From assembly GCA_030533445.1 (NCBI GenBank), contig JARPUW010000571.1:1-64000 (forward strand): DNA of 64,000 bases, in the 5' to 3' direction. Position numbers and translations under genes: made by a program. Positions 1 to 7,066 of this stretch are shown here, in pieces (the stretch's first letter is position 1; every line of letters starts with the position of its first letter). Below the pieces are notes generated by a model. It made no database searches and was not told the DNA's origin. It saw only the letters and a list, made by a program, of their open reading frames with translations. Origin of the DNA: Cyprinodon diabolis (taxonomy: Eukaryota > Chordata > Actinopteri > Cyprinodontiformes > Cyprinodontidae).

Positions 1-1
1 G

Positions 2-3000
2 CCTCTCCCCATTCATTTCCTATGGGATTTTTTTGCGACGTTTTCGCTAATAATTCGCAAACCTTCGGACTAATGAGAAAGTTTTATACAAGCACACATC
101 ACCCCATTGGTCCCGACGCGTGTGCCAACTTTGGGCCCGATCCGCCAAACCGTGCGGGACTAGTTACGCGCCGAAGTTTTGGGTATACGGGAGAATTATA
201 ATAACTAGAAAATTTCTAAAGAAATTTTGAGGGGGGCCACCTACTGCCCGTCTGGGGAACCGGGCCAATACGGCCCTGGCAAGTGACGTCGGGGCTCCCC
301 AGACCAACTGCTTACGCCTTTGAGGGCTGCTGAGGGAAGGAAAGAGGGCAAGTTCATGGGCAAAGAGAGCTGTGTGCCACTTGTGCTGACATCTGGGAAA
401 TAGACGTGCACAGCGTATGATGCACAAGGGTAATATGGGTTGTCCATATTGAAACACAGTGGGTAAAGCCCAGTTGGCGGGCTTCGCCCGCCTGCTAGGA
501 GCCATCTCAGTGAAGAAAAAAATCACCAATGGCGGGCTCTGCCCGCCTTCTAAGAGCCATTGCAGTGATGAAATCACCAATGGCGGGCTCCGCCCGCCTG
601 CTAAGAGCCATTGCAGTGATGTAATCACCTTTGGCGGGCTCCGCCCGCCTGTTACCATTGGCGGGCTCCGCCCTCCTTCTAAGAGCCATTGCAGTGATGA
701 AATCACCAATGGCAATGAGCAATATGCCAGAATGTATGAGTGTGTATAAGGAAGAGGCTTTTATTCTGTAGAGTCCTTGTAGTCTTATTTTGAAAGTCTA
801 TCATGAATGTGCATCAAAAGATGGGTCACGCCCAGCAGTGATATAGAATCCATTTCCAAATGTTAAATCACTGGTTTTCCATGTTATTAGGTGAATAGTT
901 GCTTTATTACAGAGTAAATGGGAGACTTTTATTGTGAAATTTGCTCTGGGGTGTGTTTTGAAAAGGTCACTAGAGTCTAATAAAAACAACCTGGAAGAGT
1001 TTGGGTCATAATGTTGAGCCATTTGCATCAATTAATGCATTAGTATAATCTAGAGGCTTTTATTTTGTAGGGTCGCTGGAGTCTTATTTTGAAAGTCCAA
1101 CAGAGTTGTGTTTATAGAAAATGTTCAGACCCGTCAATGATAGTTGATTACTTTCCAATCGTTAAATCACTCTTTTTCCATGTTATTAGGGCAGTAGATG
1201 AAGCGGAAATGGGAAGCTTTTATTTTGAAATTTGCTATAGGGTGTGTTTTAAACAGTCTCCTAGAGTCTATTCTCTAAAACGGGGTTGAGTTTGGGTCAT
1301 AATGTTGAGCCATATAGGGCAATAAATATATGTAAAAAAATATAGAGGCTTTTATTTTGTAGGGTCCCTGGAGTCTTATTTTGAAAGTCTATCAGTGCTG
1401 AGTGGCAAGGGAAGTGTCATGGACAGCAGTCATATAGTATCCATTTCCCAATGTTAAATCAGTCCTTTCACCCTCCATTAGATTAATATGTGCTGTTTAA
1501 AACAGCAGAGGTAAAATCTGTTTGAAGCTTGGTAACCTTGACAACGCTTAACGAGCCTCTCACTGACACAGACAACAGCTGCACTCACTATTGGTTTCTT
1601 CTTCCCAGGCTTTTTTGTATGGGAAGAACGGCACCGAACAAACGACTACTGATCAAAAACCGTATGAGTTATTCAAAAAACATTTTCACCATGAGCATCA
1701 GCAATCCTTCGACTCCAACTATACCAACTTTGGTGTATGTGTGTCATTCAGAAAAATATTTATGACGAGTTGAAAACACATAGTCTGATTCGTTTCTCTC
1801 CCATCTTCAGCTCAAAAAGAATAGAGAAAGGCTGAAACTCTCATCGACTTTAGGTTGGTCTGGAGGGTTTTTAAGGAAAAGTATTAATCCTACCGTAATT
1901 CCGAAGACATTGTGTGAGTCCAGAGGTTTCAGTCTACAAACTGACCAAAAATGGTGACTGTAGCTCCAAATATGTGGCCGTGAGGGCGAGAATAAGATGT
2001 TTGATCTGAAAAAAATGGCCGCCTCACACTAAGATTTCAGCAGCTGCACTCTAGCAGGCTGCTGCAGAAGCTAACTGTCAGCTAGCTTCCAGGTGCTTAC
2101 CCTCCGAACAAACGACTGCTGAGCAAAAACCGTAAAAGATATCTGAAAAATTCTTTCAGTGAAAGCAACATCTATCCTTTGTCTCAGACTGGGGTAACCT
2201 TCATGTCTGTAGGTCTTTCACAACCCAAAACGAAGCACAAACAAAATGGTTGGCCCACCTGCTCCTCCCTTTCTTTTAACTGCAGGACCTCACTCTCACT
2301 CACCTTTTAGCTGCTAAAGCACCCCTCCGAACAAACGACTGCTGAGTAAAAACCGTAAAAGGTATCTGAAAAATTCTTTTTATCTAAGCGACAGCTATAT
2401 CTTGTCTTCGATTGGAGTAACTTTCATGGCTGTAGGTCATCTACAAACTGAATGGGAAGAGAAAGAAAAAGAAAAAACGTTTCATCACACCTAAGCTTCT
2501 AATTGAGCTAGCTGCAGCAGGTCACTGTCACTCAGCTTTCAGGTGCTTAAAATGTCCTCCGAACAAACGACTGCTGAGCAAAAACCGTATGAGTTATTCA
2601 AAAAATTTTTTCACCGTGAGCGTCAGTCATCCTTCGACTCCAACTATGCCAACTTTGGTGTATGTGTGTCATTCAGAAAAATATTTATGACGAGTTTAAA
2701 ACACATAGTCTGATTCGTTTTTCTCCCCTCTTCTGCTCCAAAACCAATGAAAAACGGCTCTGATTTTCATCGACTTTAGGTCGGTCTGGAGGGTTTTTAA
2801 GGAAAAGTATTAATCCTACCGTAATTCCGAAGATATTGTGTGGGTCCAGAGATTTCAGTCTACAAACTGACCAAAAATGGTGACTCTAGCTATAAATATG
2901 TGGCCGTGAGGGCGAGTTTAAAATGTTTTTTTGTGTTTAAAAAACGCCTGCCTCACACTCTAGCTTTTCAGTTGCTCCACTCTAGCAGGCTGGATTTTGC

Positions 3001-3171
3001 TAAAACTTTGTGGCGCTTGAGGTCTGATTATACAAAAACCGTAGCAGTTATCAACATACCGTCTTCAGTTTTAAATAGACGAAGGATTTATCTACAAACT
3101 GAGCTTCAAACTGTTTTTCTAGGTGAATGTATGCCGACACAGTGAAGTGCTGTTTTTTATGCTTTTTTTTT
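2..3171 (+). repeat. Unit U1 (type A, 3,170 bp)
   Basis: This unit has no 66-bp hairpin repeat: the sequence passes straight from a short TAA run to the AAAATTTC palindrome. The hairpin minisatellite is 476-713 with five hairpins; the fifth has a damaged stem (GCCCTCC in place of GCCCGCC). The CTCF-like motif is 232-250. It shares marker variants with U4 (GTCGCTGG near 1072, GGGAAGCTTT near 1210), at an offset of 9,521 to 9,520 bp, with very few differences seen. Confidence 0.95.
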
Positions 3172-3368
3172 CCTCTCCCCATTCATTTCCTATGGGATTT
3201 TTTTGCGACGTTTTCGCTAATAATTCGCAAACCTTCGGACTAATGAGAAAGTTTTATACAAGCACACATCACCCCATTGGTCCCGACGCGTGTGCCAACT
3301 TTGGGCCCGATCCGCCAAACCGTGCGGGACTAGTTAGGTGCCGAAGTTTTGGGTATACGGGAGAATTA
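3172..3368 (+). repeat. Unit leader (reference copy in U2)
   Basis: This ~197-bp segment opens each unit. It has a T-run, a short inverted repeat TTGCGA/TCGCAA (3203-3208 and 3235-3240) and several CpGs (CGACGCG, GATCCGCC, CCGTGCGGG). No protein or RNA gene is recognisable. A G/A polymorphism (CCCGACGCG or CCCAACGCG) and CGCGCC or CGTGCC near its end split the units into groups. Confidence 0.7.
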
Positions 3369-3384
3369 TAATAATAATAATAAT
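3369..3384 (+). repeat. TAA microsatellite (reference copy in U2)
   Basis: About five TAA triplets here. The number varies from unit to unit, from two in units without the 66-bp repeat to about eight in U17. The run lies directly upstream of the 66-bp repeats, and each of those also begins with TAA triplets, which probably supply the homology for gain and loss. Confidence 0.9.
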
Positions 3385-3444
3385 ACGCGGAATAAATATG
3401 TGCAATAGTAGTAGGTGGGCCATGCCTTCGGCATGTGGCCCCCC
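3385..3444 (+). repeat. 66-bp hairpin repeat, one copy (U2)
   Basis: The repeat runs from ACGCGG to CCCCCC (60 bp) plus the linker AATAAT when repeated. It contains an inverted repeat in which GGGCC-ATGCC pairs with GGCAT-GT-GGCCC around a TTC loop, with a GT bulge. It also contains AATAAA. Where several copies stand together the period is exactly 66 bp. Confidence 0.92.
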
Positions 3445-3482
3445 AACTAGAAAATTTCTAAAGAAATTTTGAGGGGGGCCAC
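3435..3482. repeat. Nested 48-bp foldback at the hairpin-repeat boundary (U2)
   Basis: GTGGCCCCCC (3435-3444) and GGGGGGCCAC (3473-3482) form a perfect 10-bp inverted repeat. It encloses a second perfect inverted repeat, AAAATTTCTAAAGAAATTTT (3451-3470, 8-bp arms, TAAA loop). The left outer arm is the end of the last 66-bp repeat, so the outer stem exists only in the 11 units that have at least one copy. The inner palindrome is present in all units. Confidence 0.9.
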
Positions 3483-3492
3483 CTACTGCCCG
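3474..3492 (-). promoter_or_regulatory. CTCF-like motif (reference copy; one per unit)
   Basis: The minus strand reads CGGGCAGTAGGTGGCCCCC. Against the vertebrate CTCF consensus YDRCCASYAGRKGGCRSYV it matches 17 of 19 positions by eye, with misses at position 4 (G for C) and 16 (C for R). The same 19 bases are present in every unit, starting at 232, 3474, 6714, 9753, 12922, 16138, 19379, 22910, 26150, 29385, 32527, 35735, 38877, 42157, 45326, 48494, 51866, 55106, 58278 and 61451. All are on the same strand. The miss at position 4 is at a strongly constrained base, so binding is uncertain. No scoring matrix was run. Confidence 0.4.
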
Positions 3493-3546
3493 TCTGGGGA
3501 ACCGGGCCAATACGGCCCTGGCAAGTGACGTCGGGGCTCCCCAGAC
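3492..3546. repeat. GC-rich nested hairpin (U2)
   Basis: GTCTGGGGA (3492-3500) pairs with TCCCCAGAC (3538-3546), a perfect 9-bp stem. Inside it GGGCC (3504-3508) pairs with GGCCC (3514-3518) around AATAC. Found in all units; U17 breaks the outer stem (GTCTTGGGA) and U20 changes the other arm (TCACCAGAC). Confidence 0.8.
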
Positions 3547-3717
3547 CAACTGCTTACGCCTTTGAGGGCTGCTGAGGGAAGGAAAGAGGGCAAGTTCATG
3601 GGCAAAGAGACCTGTGTGCCACTTGTGCTGAAATCTGGGAAATAGACGTGCACAGCGTATGATGCACAAGGGTAATATGGGTTGTCCATATTGAAACACA
3701 GTGGGTAAAGCCCAGTT
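3547..3717 (+). repeat. Spacer before the minisatellite (U2)
   Basis: This segment holds a purine-rich stretch (GGGAAGGAAAGAGGG) and GTGCACAGCGTATGATGCAC, a short inverted repeat. Type A and B units differ here: GGCAAGTTCATG and GATGCACAAGG in A, GGCTAGGTCATG and GATGCAAAAGG in B. I see no gene in it. Confidence 0.6.
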
Positions 3718-3955
3718 GGCGGGCTTCGCCCGCCTGCTAGGAGCCATCTCAGTGAAGAAAAAAATCACCAATGGCGGGCTCTGCCCGCCTTCTAAGAGCC
3801 ATTGCAGTGATGAAATCACCAATGGCGGGCTCCGCCCGCCTGCTAAGAGCCATTGCAGTGATGTAATCACCTTTGGCGGGCTCCGCCCGCCTGTTACCAT
3901 TGGCGGGCTCCGCCCGCCTTCTAAGAGCCATTGCAGTGATGAAATCACCAATGGC
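3718..3955. repeat. 51-bp CpG-rich hairpin minisatellite, five hairpins (U2)
   Basis: The core GGCGGGCTCCGCCCGCC is a perfect 7-bp stem with a 3-base loop (TTC, TCT or TCC in successive copies). Between cores lies a second inverted repeat: GCCATTG and CAATGGC flank GTGAT and ATCAC around GAA. So two kinds of hairpin alternate every 51 bp. Each core carries about three CpGs and a GC-box-like CCGCCC. Fourth and fifth copies are joined by a shortened spacer (GTTACCATT). Counts by unit: U3 two; U16 three; U5, U10, U11, U12, U13 and U20 four; all others five. Confidence 0.93.
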
Positions 3956-3995
3956 AATGAGCAATATGCCAGAATGTATGAGTGTGTATAAGGAA

Positions 3996-4294
3996 GAGGC
4001 TTTTATTCTGTAGAGTCCTTGTAGTCTTATTTTGAAAGTCTATCATGAATGTGCATCAAAAGATGGGTCACGCCCAGCAGTGATATAGAATCCATTTCCA
4101 AATGTTAAATCACTGGTTTTCCATGTTATTAGGTGAATAGTTGCTGTATTACAGAGTAAATGGTAGACTTTTATTGTGAAATTTGCTCTGGGGTGTGTTT
4201 TGAAAAGGTCACTAGAGTCTAATAAAAACAACCTGGAAGAGTTTGGGTCATAATGTTGAGCCATTTGCATCAATTAATGCATTACTATAATCTA
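3996..4294 (+). repeat. S module 1 (U2)
   Basis: First of three related ~295-bp segments starting with GAGGCTTTTATT. Shared landmarks with S2 are GTAGAGTCC / GTAGGGTCC, AGTCTTATTTTGAAAGTC, TTAAATCACT, TTTTCCATGTTATTAGG and TTTGGGTCATAATGTTGAGCC. It has no coding signal that I trust. Confidence 0.85.
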
Positions 4295-4585
4295 GAGGCT
4301 TTTATTTTGTAGGGTCCCTGGAGTCTTATTTTGAAAGTCCAACAGAGTTGTGTTTATAGAAAATGTTCAGACCCGTCAATGATAGTTGATTACTTTCCAA
4401 TCGTTAAATCACTCTTTTTCCATGTTATTAGGGCAGTAGATGAAGCGGAAATGGGAGGCTTTTATTTTGAAATTTGCTATAGGGTGTGTTTTAAACAGTC
4501 TCCTAGAGTCTATTCTCTAAAACGGGGTTGAGTTTGGGTCATAATGTTGAGCCATATAGGGCAATAAATATATGTAAAAAATATA
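4295..4585 (+). repeat. S module 2 (U2)
   Basis: Second copy, about 299 bp after the first. It keeps the full landmark order, ending with GAGCCATATAGGGCAATAAATAT. Divergence from S1 is clearly greater than between the same module in different units, so the triplication predates the array. Confidence 0.85.
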
Positions 4586-4747
4586 GAGGCTTTTATTTTG
4601 TAGGGTCCCTGGAGTCTTATTTTGAAAGTCTATCAGTGCTGAGTGGCAAGGGAAGTGTCATGTACAGCAGTCATATAGTATCCATTTCCCAATGTTAAAT
4701 CAGTCCTTTCACCCTCCATTAGATTAATATGTGCTGTTTAAAACAGC
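4586..4747 (+). repeat. S module 3, truncated (U2)
   Basis: Third copy; it matches S1 and S2 through TTAAATCAGT and then departs. It ends near a perfect palindrome GCTGTTT-A-AAACAGC (4733-4747). Confidence 0.8.
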
Positions 4748-4874
4748 AGAGGTAAAATCTGTTTGAAGCTTGGTAACCTTGACAACGCTTAACGAGCCTC
4801 TCACTGACACAGACAACAGCTGCACTCACTATTGGTTTCTTCTTCCCAGGCTTTTTTGTATGGGAAGAACGGCA
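4748..4874 (+). repeat. Spacer between the S and P modules (U2)
   Basis: This 127-bp segment (AGAGGTAAAATCTG to GGAAGAACGGCA) joins the S modules to block P. In most units its end fuses directly to P. In U7 the matching end leads instead into the extra module R0. I see no gene in it. Confidence 0.6.
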
Positions 4875-5302
4875 CCGAACAAACGACTACTGATCAAAAA
4901 CCGTATGAGTTATTCAAAAAACATTTTCACCATGAGCATCAGCAATCCTTCGACTCCAACTATACCAACTTTGGTGTATGTGTGTCATTCAGAAAAATAT
5001 TTATGACGAGTGAAAACACATAGTCTGATTCGTTTCTCTCCCATCTTCAGCTCAAAAAGAATAGAGAAAGGCTGAAACTCTCATCGACTTTAGGTTGGTC
5101 TGGAGGGTTTTTAAGGAAAAGTATTAATCCTACCGTAATTCCGAAGACATTGTGTGAGTCCAGAGGTTTCAGTCTACAAACTGACCAAAAATGGTGACTG
5201 TAGCTCCAAATATGTGGCCGTGAGGGCGAGAATAAGATGTTTGATCTGAAAAAAATGGCCGCCTCACACTAAGATTTCAGCAGCTGCACTCTAGCAGGCT
5301 GC
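4875..5302 (+). repeat. Block P (U2)
   Basis: This ~428-bp segment runs from CCGAACAAACGACTACTG to CTCTAGCAGGCTG and is homologous to block Q 924 bp downstream. Shared landmarks in order: GTATGAGTTATTCAAAAA, TTCGACTCCAACTAT, TTTATGACGAGT, GGGTTTTTAAGGAAAAG, ACCGTAATTCCGAAGA, CTACAAACTGACCAAAAATGG and ATGTGGCCGTGAGGGCGAG. P has GTAGCTCCAAATATG where Q has CTAGCTATAAATATG. Confidence 0.88.
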
Positions 5303-5343
5303 TGCAGAAGCTAACTGTCAGCTAGCTTCCAGGTGCTTACCCT

Positions 5344-5566
5344 CCGAACAAACGACTGCTGAGCAAAAACCGTAAAAGATATCTGAAAAATTCTTTCAGT
5401 GAAAGCAACATCTATCCTTTGTCTCAGACTGGGGTAACCTTCATGTCTGTAGGTCTTTCACAACCCAAAACGAAGCACAAACAAAATGGTTGGCCCACCT
5501 GCTCCTCCCTTTCTTTTAACTGCAGGACCTCACTCTCACTCACCTTTTAGCTGCTAAAGCACCCCT
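5344..5566 (+). repeat. R1 module (U2)
   Basis: A 223-bp repeat beginning CCGAACAAACGACTGCTGAG; its first ~117 bp match R2 (AAAAACCGTAAAAG, ATCTGAAAAATTCTTT, GGGTAAC/GGAGTAAC, TTCATG..TGTAGGTC). The remaining part, TTTCACAACCC to AAAGCACCCCT, matches only the extra module in U7. Confidence 0.85.
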
Positions 5567-5798
5567 CCGAACAAACGACTGCTGAGTAAAAACCGTAAAA
5601 GGTATCTGAAAAATTCTTTTTATCTAAGCGACAGCTATATCTTGTCTTCAATTGGAGTAACTTTCATGGCTGTAGATCATCTACAAACTGAATGGGAAGA
5701 GAAAGAAAAAGAAAAAACGTTTCATCACACCTAAGCTTCTAATTGAGCTAGCTGCAGCAGGTCAATGTCACTCAGCTTTCAGGTGCTTAAAATGTCCT
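5567..5798 (+). repeat. R2 module (U2)
   Basis: A 232-bp repeat beginning with the same CCGAACAAACGACTGCTGAG. Its second half holds a purine-only tract, GGGAAGAGAAAGAAAAAG and on (5694-5717), and CAGCTTTCAGGTGCTTA, which resembles the CAGGTGCTTA just upstream of R1. Confidence 0.85.
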
Positions 5799-6233
5799 CC
5801 GAACAAACGACTGCTGAGCAAAAACCGTATGAGTTATTCAAAAAATTTTTTCACCGTGAGCGTCAGTCATCCTTCGACTCCAACTATGCCAACTTTGGTG
5901 TATGTGTGTCATTCAGAAAAATATTTATGACGAGTTTAAAACACATAGTCTGATTCGTTTTTCTCCCCTCTTCTGCTCCAAAACCAATGAAAAACGGCTC
6001 TGATTTTCATCGACTTTAGGTCGGTCTGGAGGGTTTTTAAGGAAAAGTATTAATCCTACCGTAATTCCGAAGATATTGTGTGGGTCCAGAGATTTCAGTC
6101 TACAAACTGACCAAAAATGGTGACTCTAGCTATAAATATGTGGCCGTGAGGGCGAGTTTAAAATGTTTTTTTGTGTTTAAAAAACGCCTGCCTCACACTC
6201 TAGCTTTTCAGTTGCTCCACTCTAGCAGGCTGG
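5799..6233 (+). repeat. Block Q (U2)
   Basis: This is the second ~435-bp copy of the P/Q family. P and Q differ by many substitutions while the Q copies of different units are almost identical. That places the P/Q duplication before array expansion. Codon-by-codon comparison of P and Q shows that changes fall on replacement as readily as on silent positions, so there is no sign of protein constraint. Confidence 0.88.
6131..6138 (+). promoter_or_regulatory. TATA-box-like TATAAATA in block Q (U2)
   Basis: A perfect TATAAATA is present in Q (in U1 at 2891-2898), while the homologous place in P reads TCCAAATA. It could serve as a core promoter element for transcription toward the next unit. In AT-rich DNA such a match is also expected by chance. 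Confidence 0.25.
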
Positions 6234-6411
6234 ATTTTGCTAAAACTTTGTGGCGCTTGAGGTCTGATTATACAAAAACCGTAGCAGTTATCAACATACC
6301 GTCTTCAGTTTTAAATAGACGAAGGATTTATCTACAAACTGAGCTTCAAACTGTTTTTCTAGGTGAATGTATGCCGACACAGTGAAGTGCTGTTTTTTAT
6401 GCTTTTTTTTT
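6234..6411 (+). repeat. Unit tail (U2)
   Basis: From GATTTTGCTAAAACTTTG to the two T-runs that end the unit (TGTTTTTTATG, then a run of eight or nine T). The T-runs could stop RNA polymerase III. A substitution (GTATGCCGACAC, GTATGGCGACAC or GTATGCTGACAC) marks unit groups. I see no gene in it. Confidence 0.6.
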
Positions 6412-6624
6412 CCTCTCCCCATTCATTTCCTATGGGATTTTTTTGCGACGTTTTCGCTAATAATTCGCAAACCTTCGGACTAATGAGAAAGTTTTATACA
6501 AGCACACATCACCCCATTGGTCCCGACGCGTGTGCCAACTTTGGGCCCGATCCGCCAAACCGTGCGGGACTAGTTACGCGCCGAAGTTTTGGGTATACGG
6601 GAGAATTATAATAATAATAATAAT

Positions 6625-6684
6625 ACGCGGAATAAATATGTGCAATAGTAGTAGGTGGGCCATGCCTTCGGCATGTGGCCCCCC
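6625..6684 (+). repeat. 66-bp hairpin repeat, one copy (U3)
   Basis: Single copy in a type B unit, identical to the U2 copy where compared; it is followed directly by AACTAG and the palindrome. Confidence 0.92.
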
Positions 6685-6957
6685 AACTAGAAAATTTCTA
6701 AAGAAATTTTGAGGGGGGCCACCTACTGCCCGTCTGGGGAACAGGGCCAATACGGCCCTGGCAAGTGATGTCGGGGCTCCCCAGACCAACTGCTTACGCC
6801 TTTGAGGGCTGCTGAGGGAAGGAAAGAGGGCTAGGTCATGGGCAAAGAGAGCTGTGTGCCACTTGTGCTGAAATCTGGGAAATAGACGTGCACAGCGTAT
6901 GATGCAAAAGGGTAATATGGGTTGTCCATATTGAACCGCAGTGGGTAAAGCTCAGTT

Positions 6958-7066
6958 GGTGGGCTCCGCCCGCCTGCTAGGAGCCCTTGCAGCGATGAAA
7001 AAAATCACCAATGGCGGGCTCTGCCCGCCTGCTAAGAGCCATTGCAGTGATGAAATCACCAATGGC
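6958..7066. repeat. Contracted hairpin minisatellite, two hairpins (U3)
   Basis: Only the first core (GGTGGGCTCCGCCCGCC) and one 51-bp repeat remain. Relative to U5, two whole 51-bp repeats are missing, consistent with loss by slippage or unequal exchange. Confidence 0.9.

Larger units (their letters stand above)
3172..6411 (+). repeat. Unit U2 (type A, 3,240 bp; reference unit)
   Basis: This unit is used here as the reference for the inner map because it has one copy of every module. One 66-bp hairpin repeat (3385-3444), five-hairpin minisatellite (3718-3955), CTCF-like motif 3474-3492. Private variants include AGTTAGGTGCC near 3334 where most units have AGTTACGCGCC or AGTTACGTGCC, and a one-base deletion in GACGAGTGAAAAC near 5008. 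Confidence 0.95.

Noticed and set aside
172..192. A CENP-B-box-like match (TTTTGGGTATACGGGA) in the unit leader.
   Set aside because: Two of the nine essential bases are wrong (TTTT in place of TTCG), and there is no other centromere evidence.
476..713. Regularly spaced 51-bp palindromic repeats that could suggest a CRISPR array.
   Set aside because: There are no unique spacers: the sequence between cores is itself repeated. No cas genes are present and the DNA is eukaryotic satellite.
164..715. Long minus-strand frames across the GC-rich hairpin region (157 to 277 codons).
   Set aside because: They start at TTG, consist mostly of translated 51-bp and 66-bp repeats, are interrupted in type B units, and the same DNA is open in several other frames. 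This is a by-product of repeats with periods divisible by three.
2840..3145. A 101-codon plus-strand frame present in nearly every unit (for example 2840-3145, 6080-6385, 9191-9496).
   Set aside because: It starts at GTG and not ATG, matches no protein family I know, and lies across block Q. Its conservation equals that of the flanking non-coding sequence. U19 has lost its first part through one extra A. Shared ancestry of the units explains it.
1..3171. A retrotransposon or DNA transposon as the unit.
   Set aside because: No reverse transcriptase, integrase or transposase motifs, no long terminal repeats at unit edges and no target-site duplications are visible. Only the foldback hints at a mobile ancestor, and this is noted as a hypothesis.
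3435..3482. Foldback and T-runs as a bacterial intrinsic terminator.
   Set aside because: The T-run is not next to the stem, nothing else in the window is bacterial, and the structure is better described as a satellite foldback.
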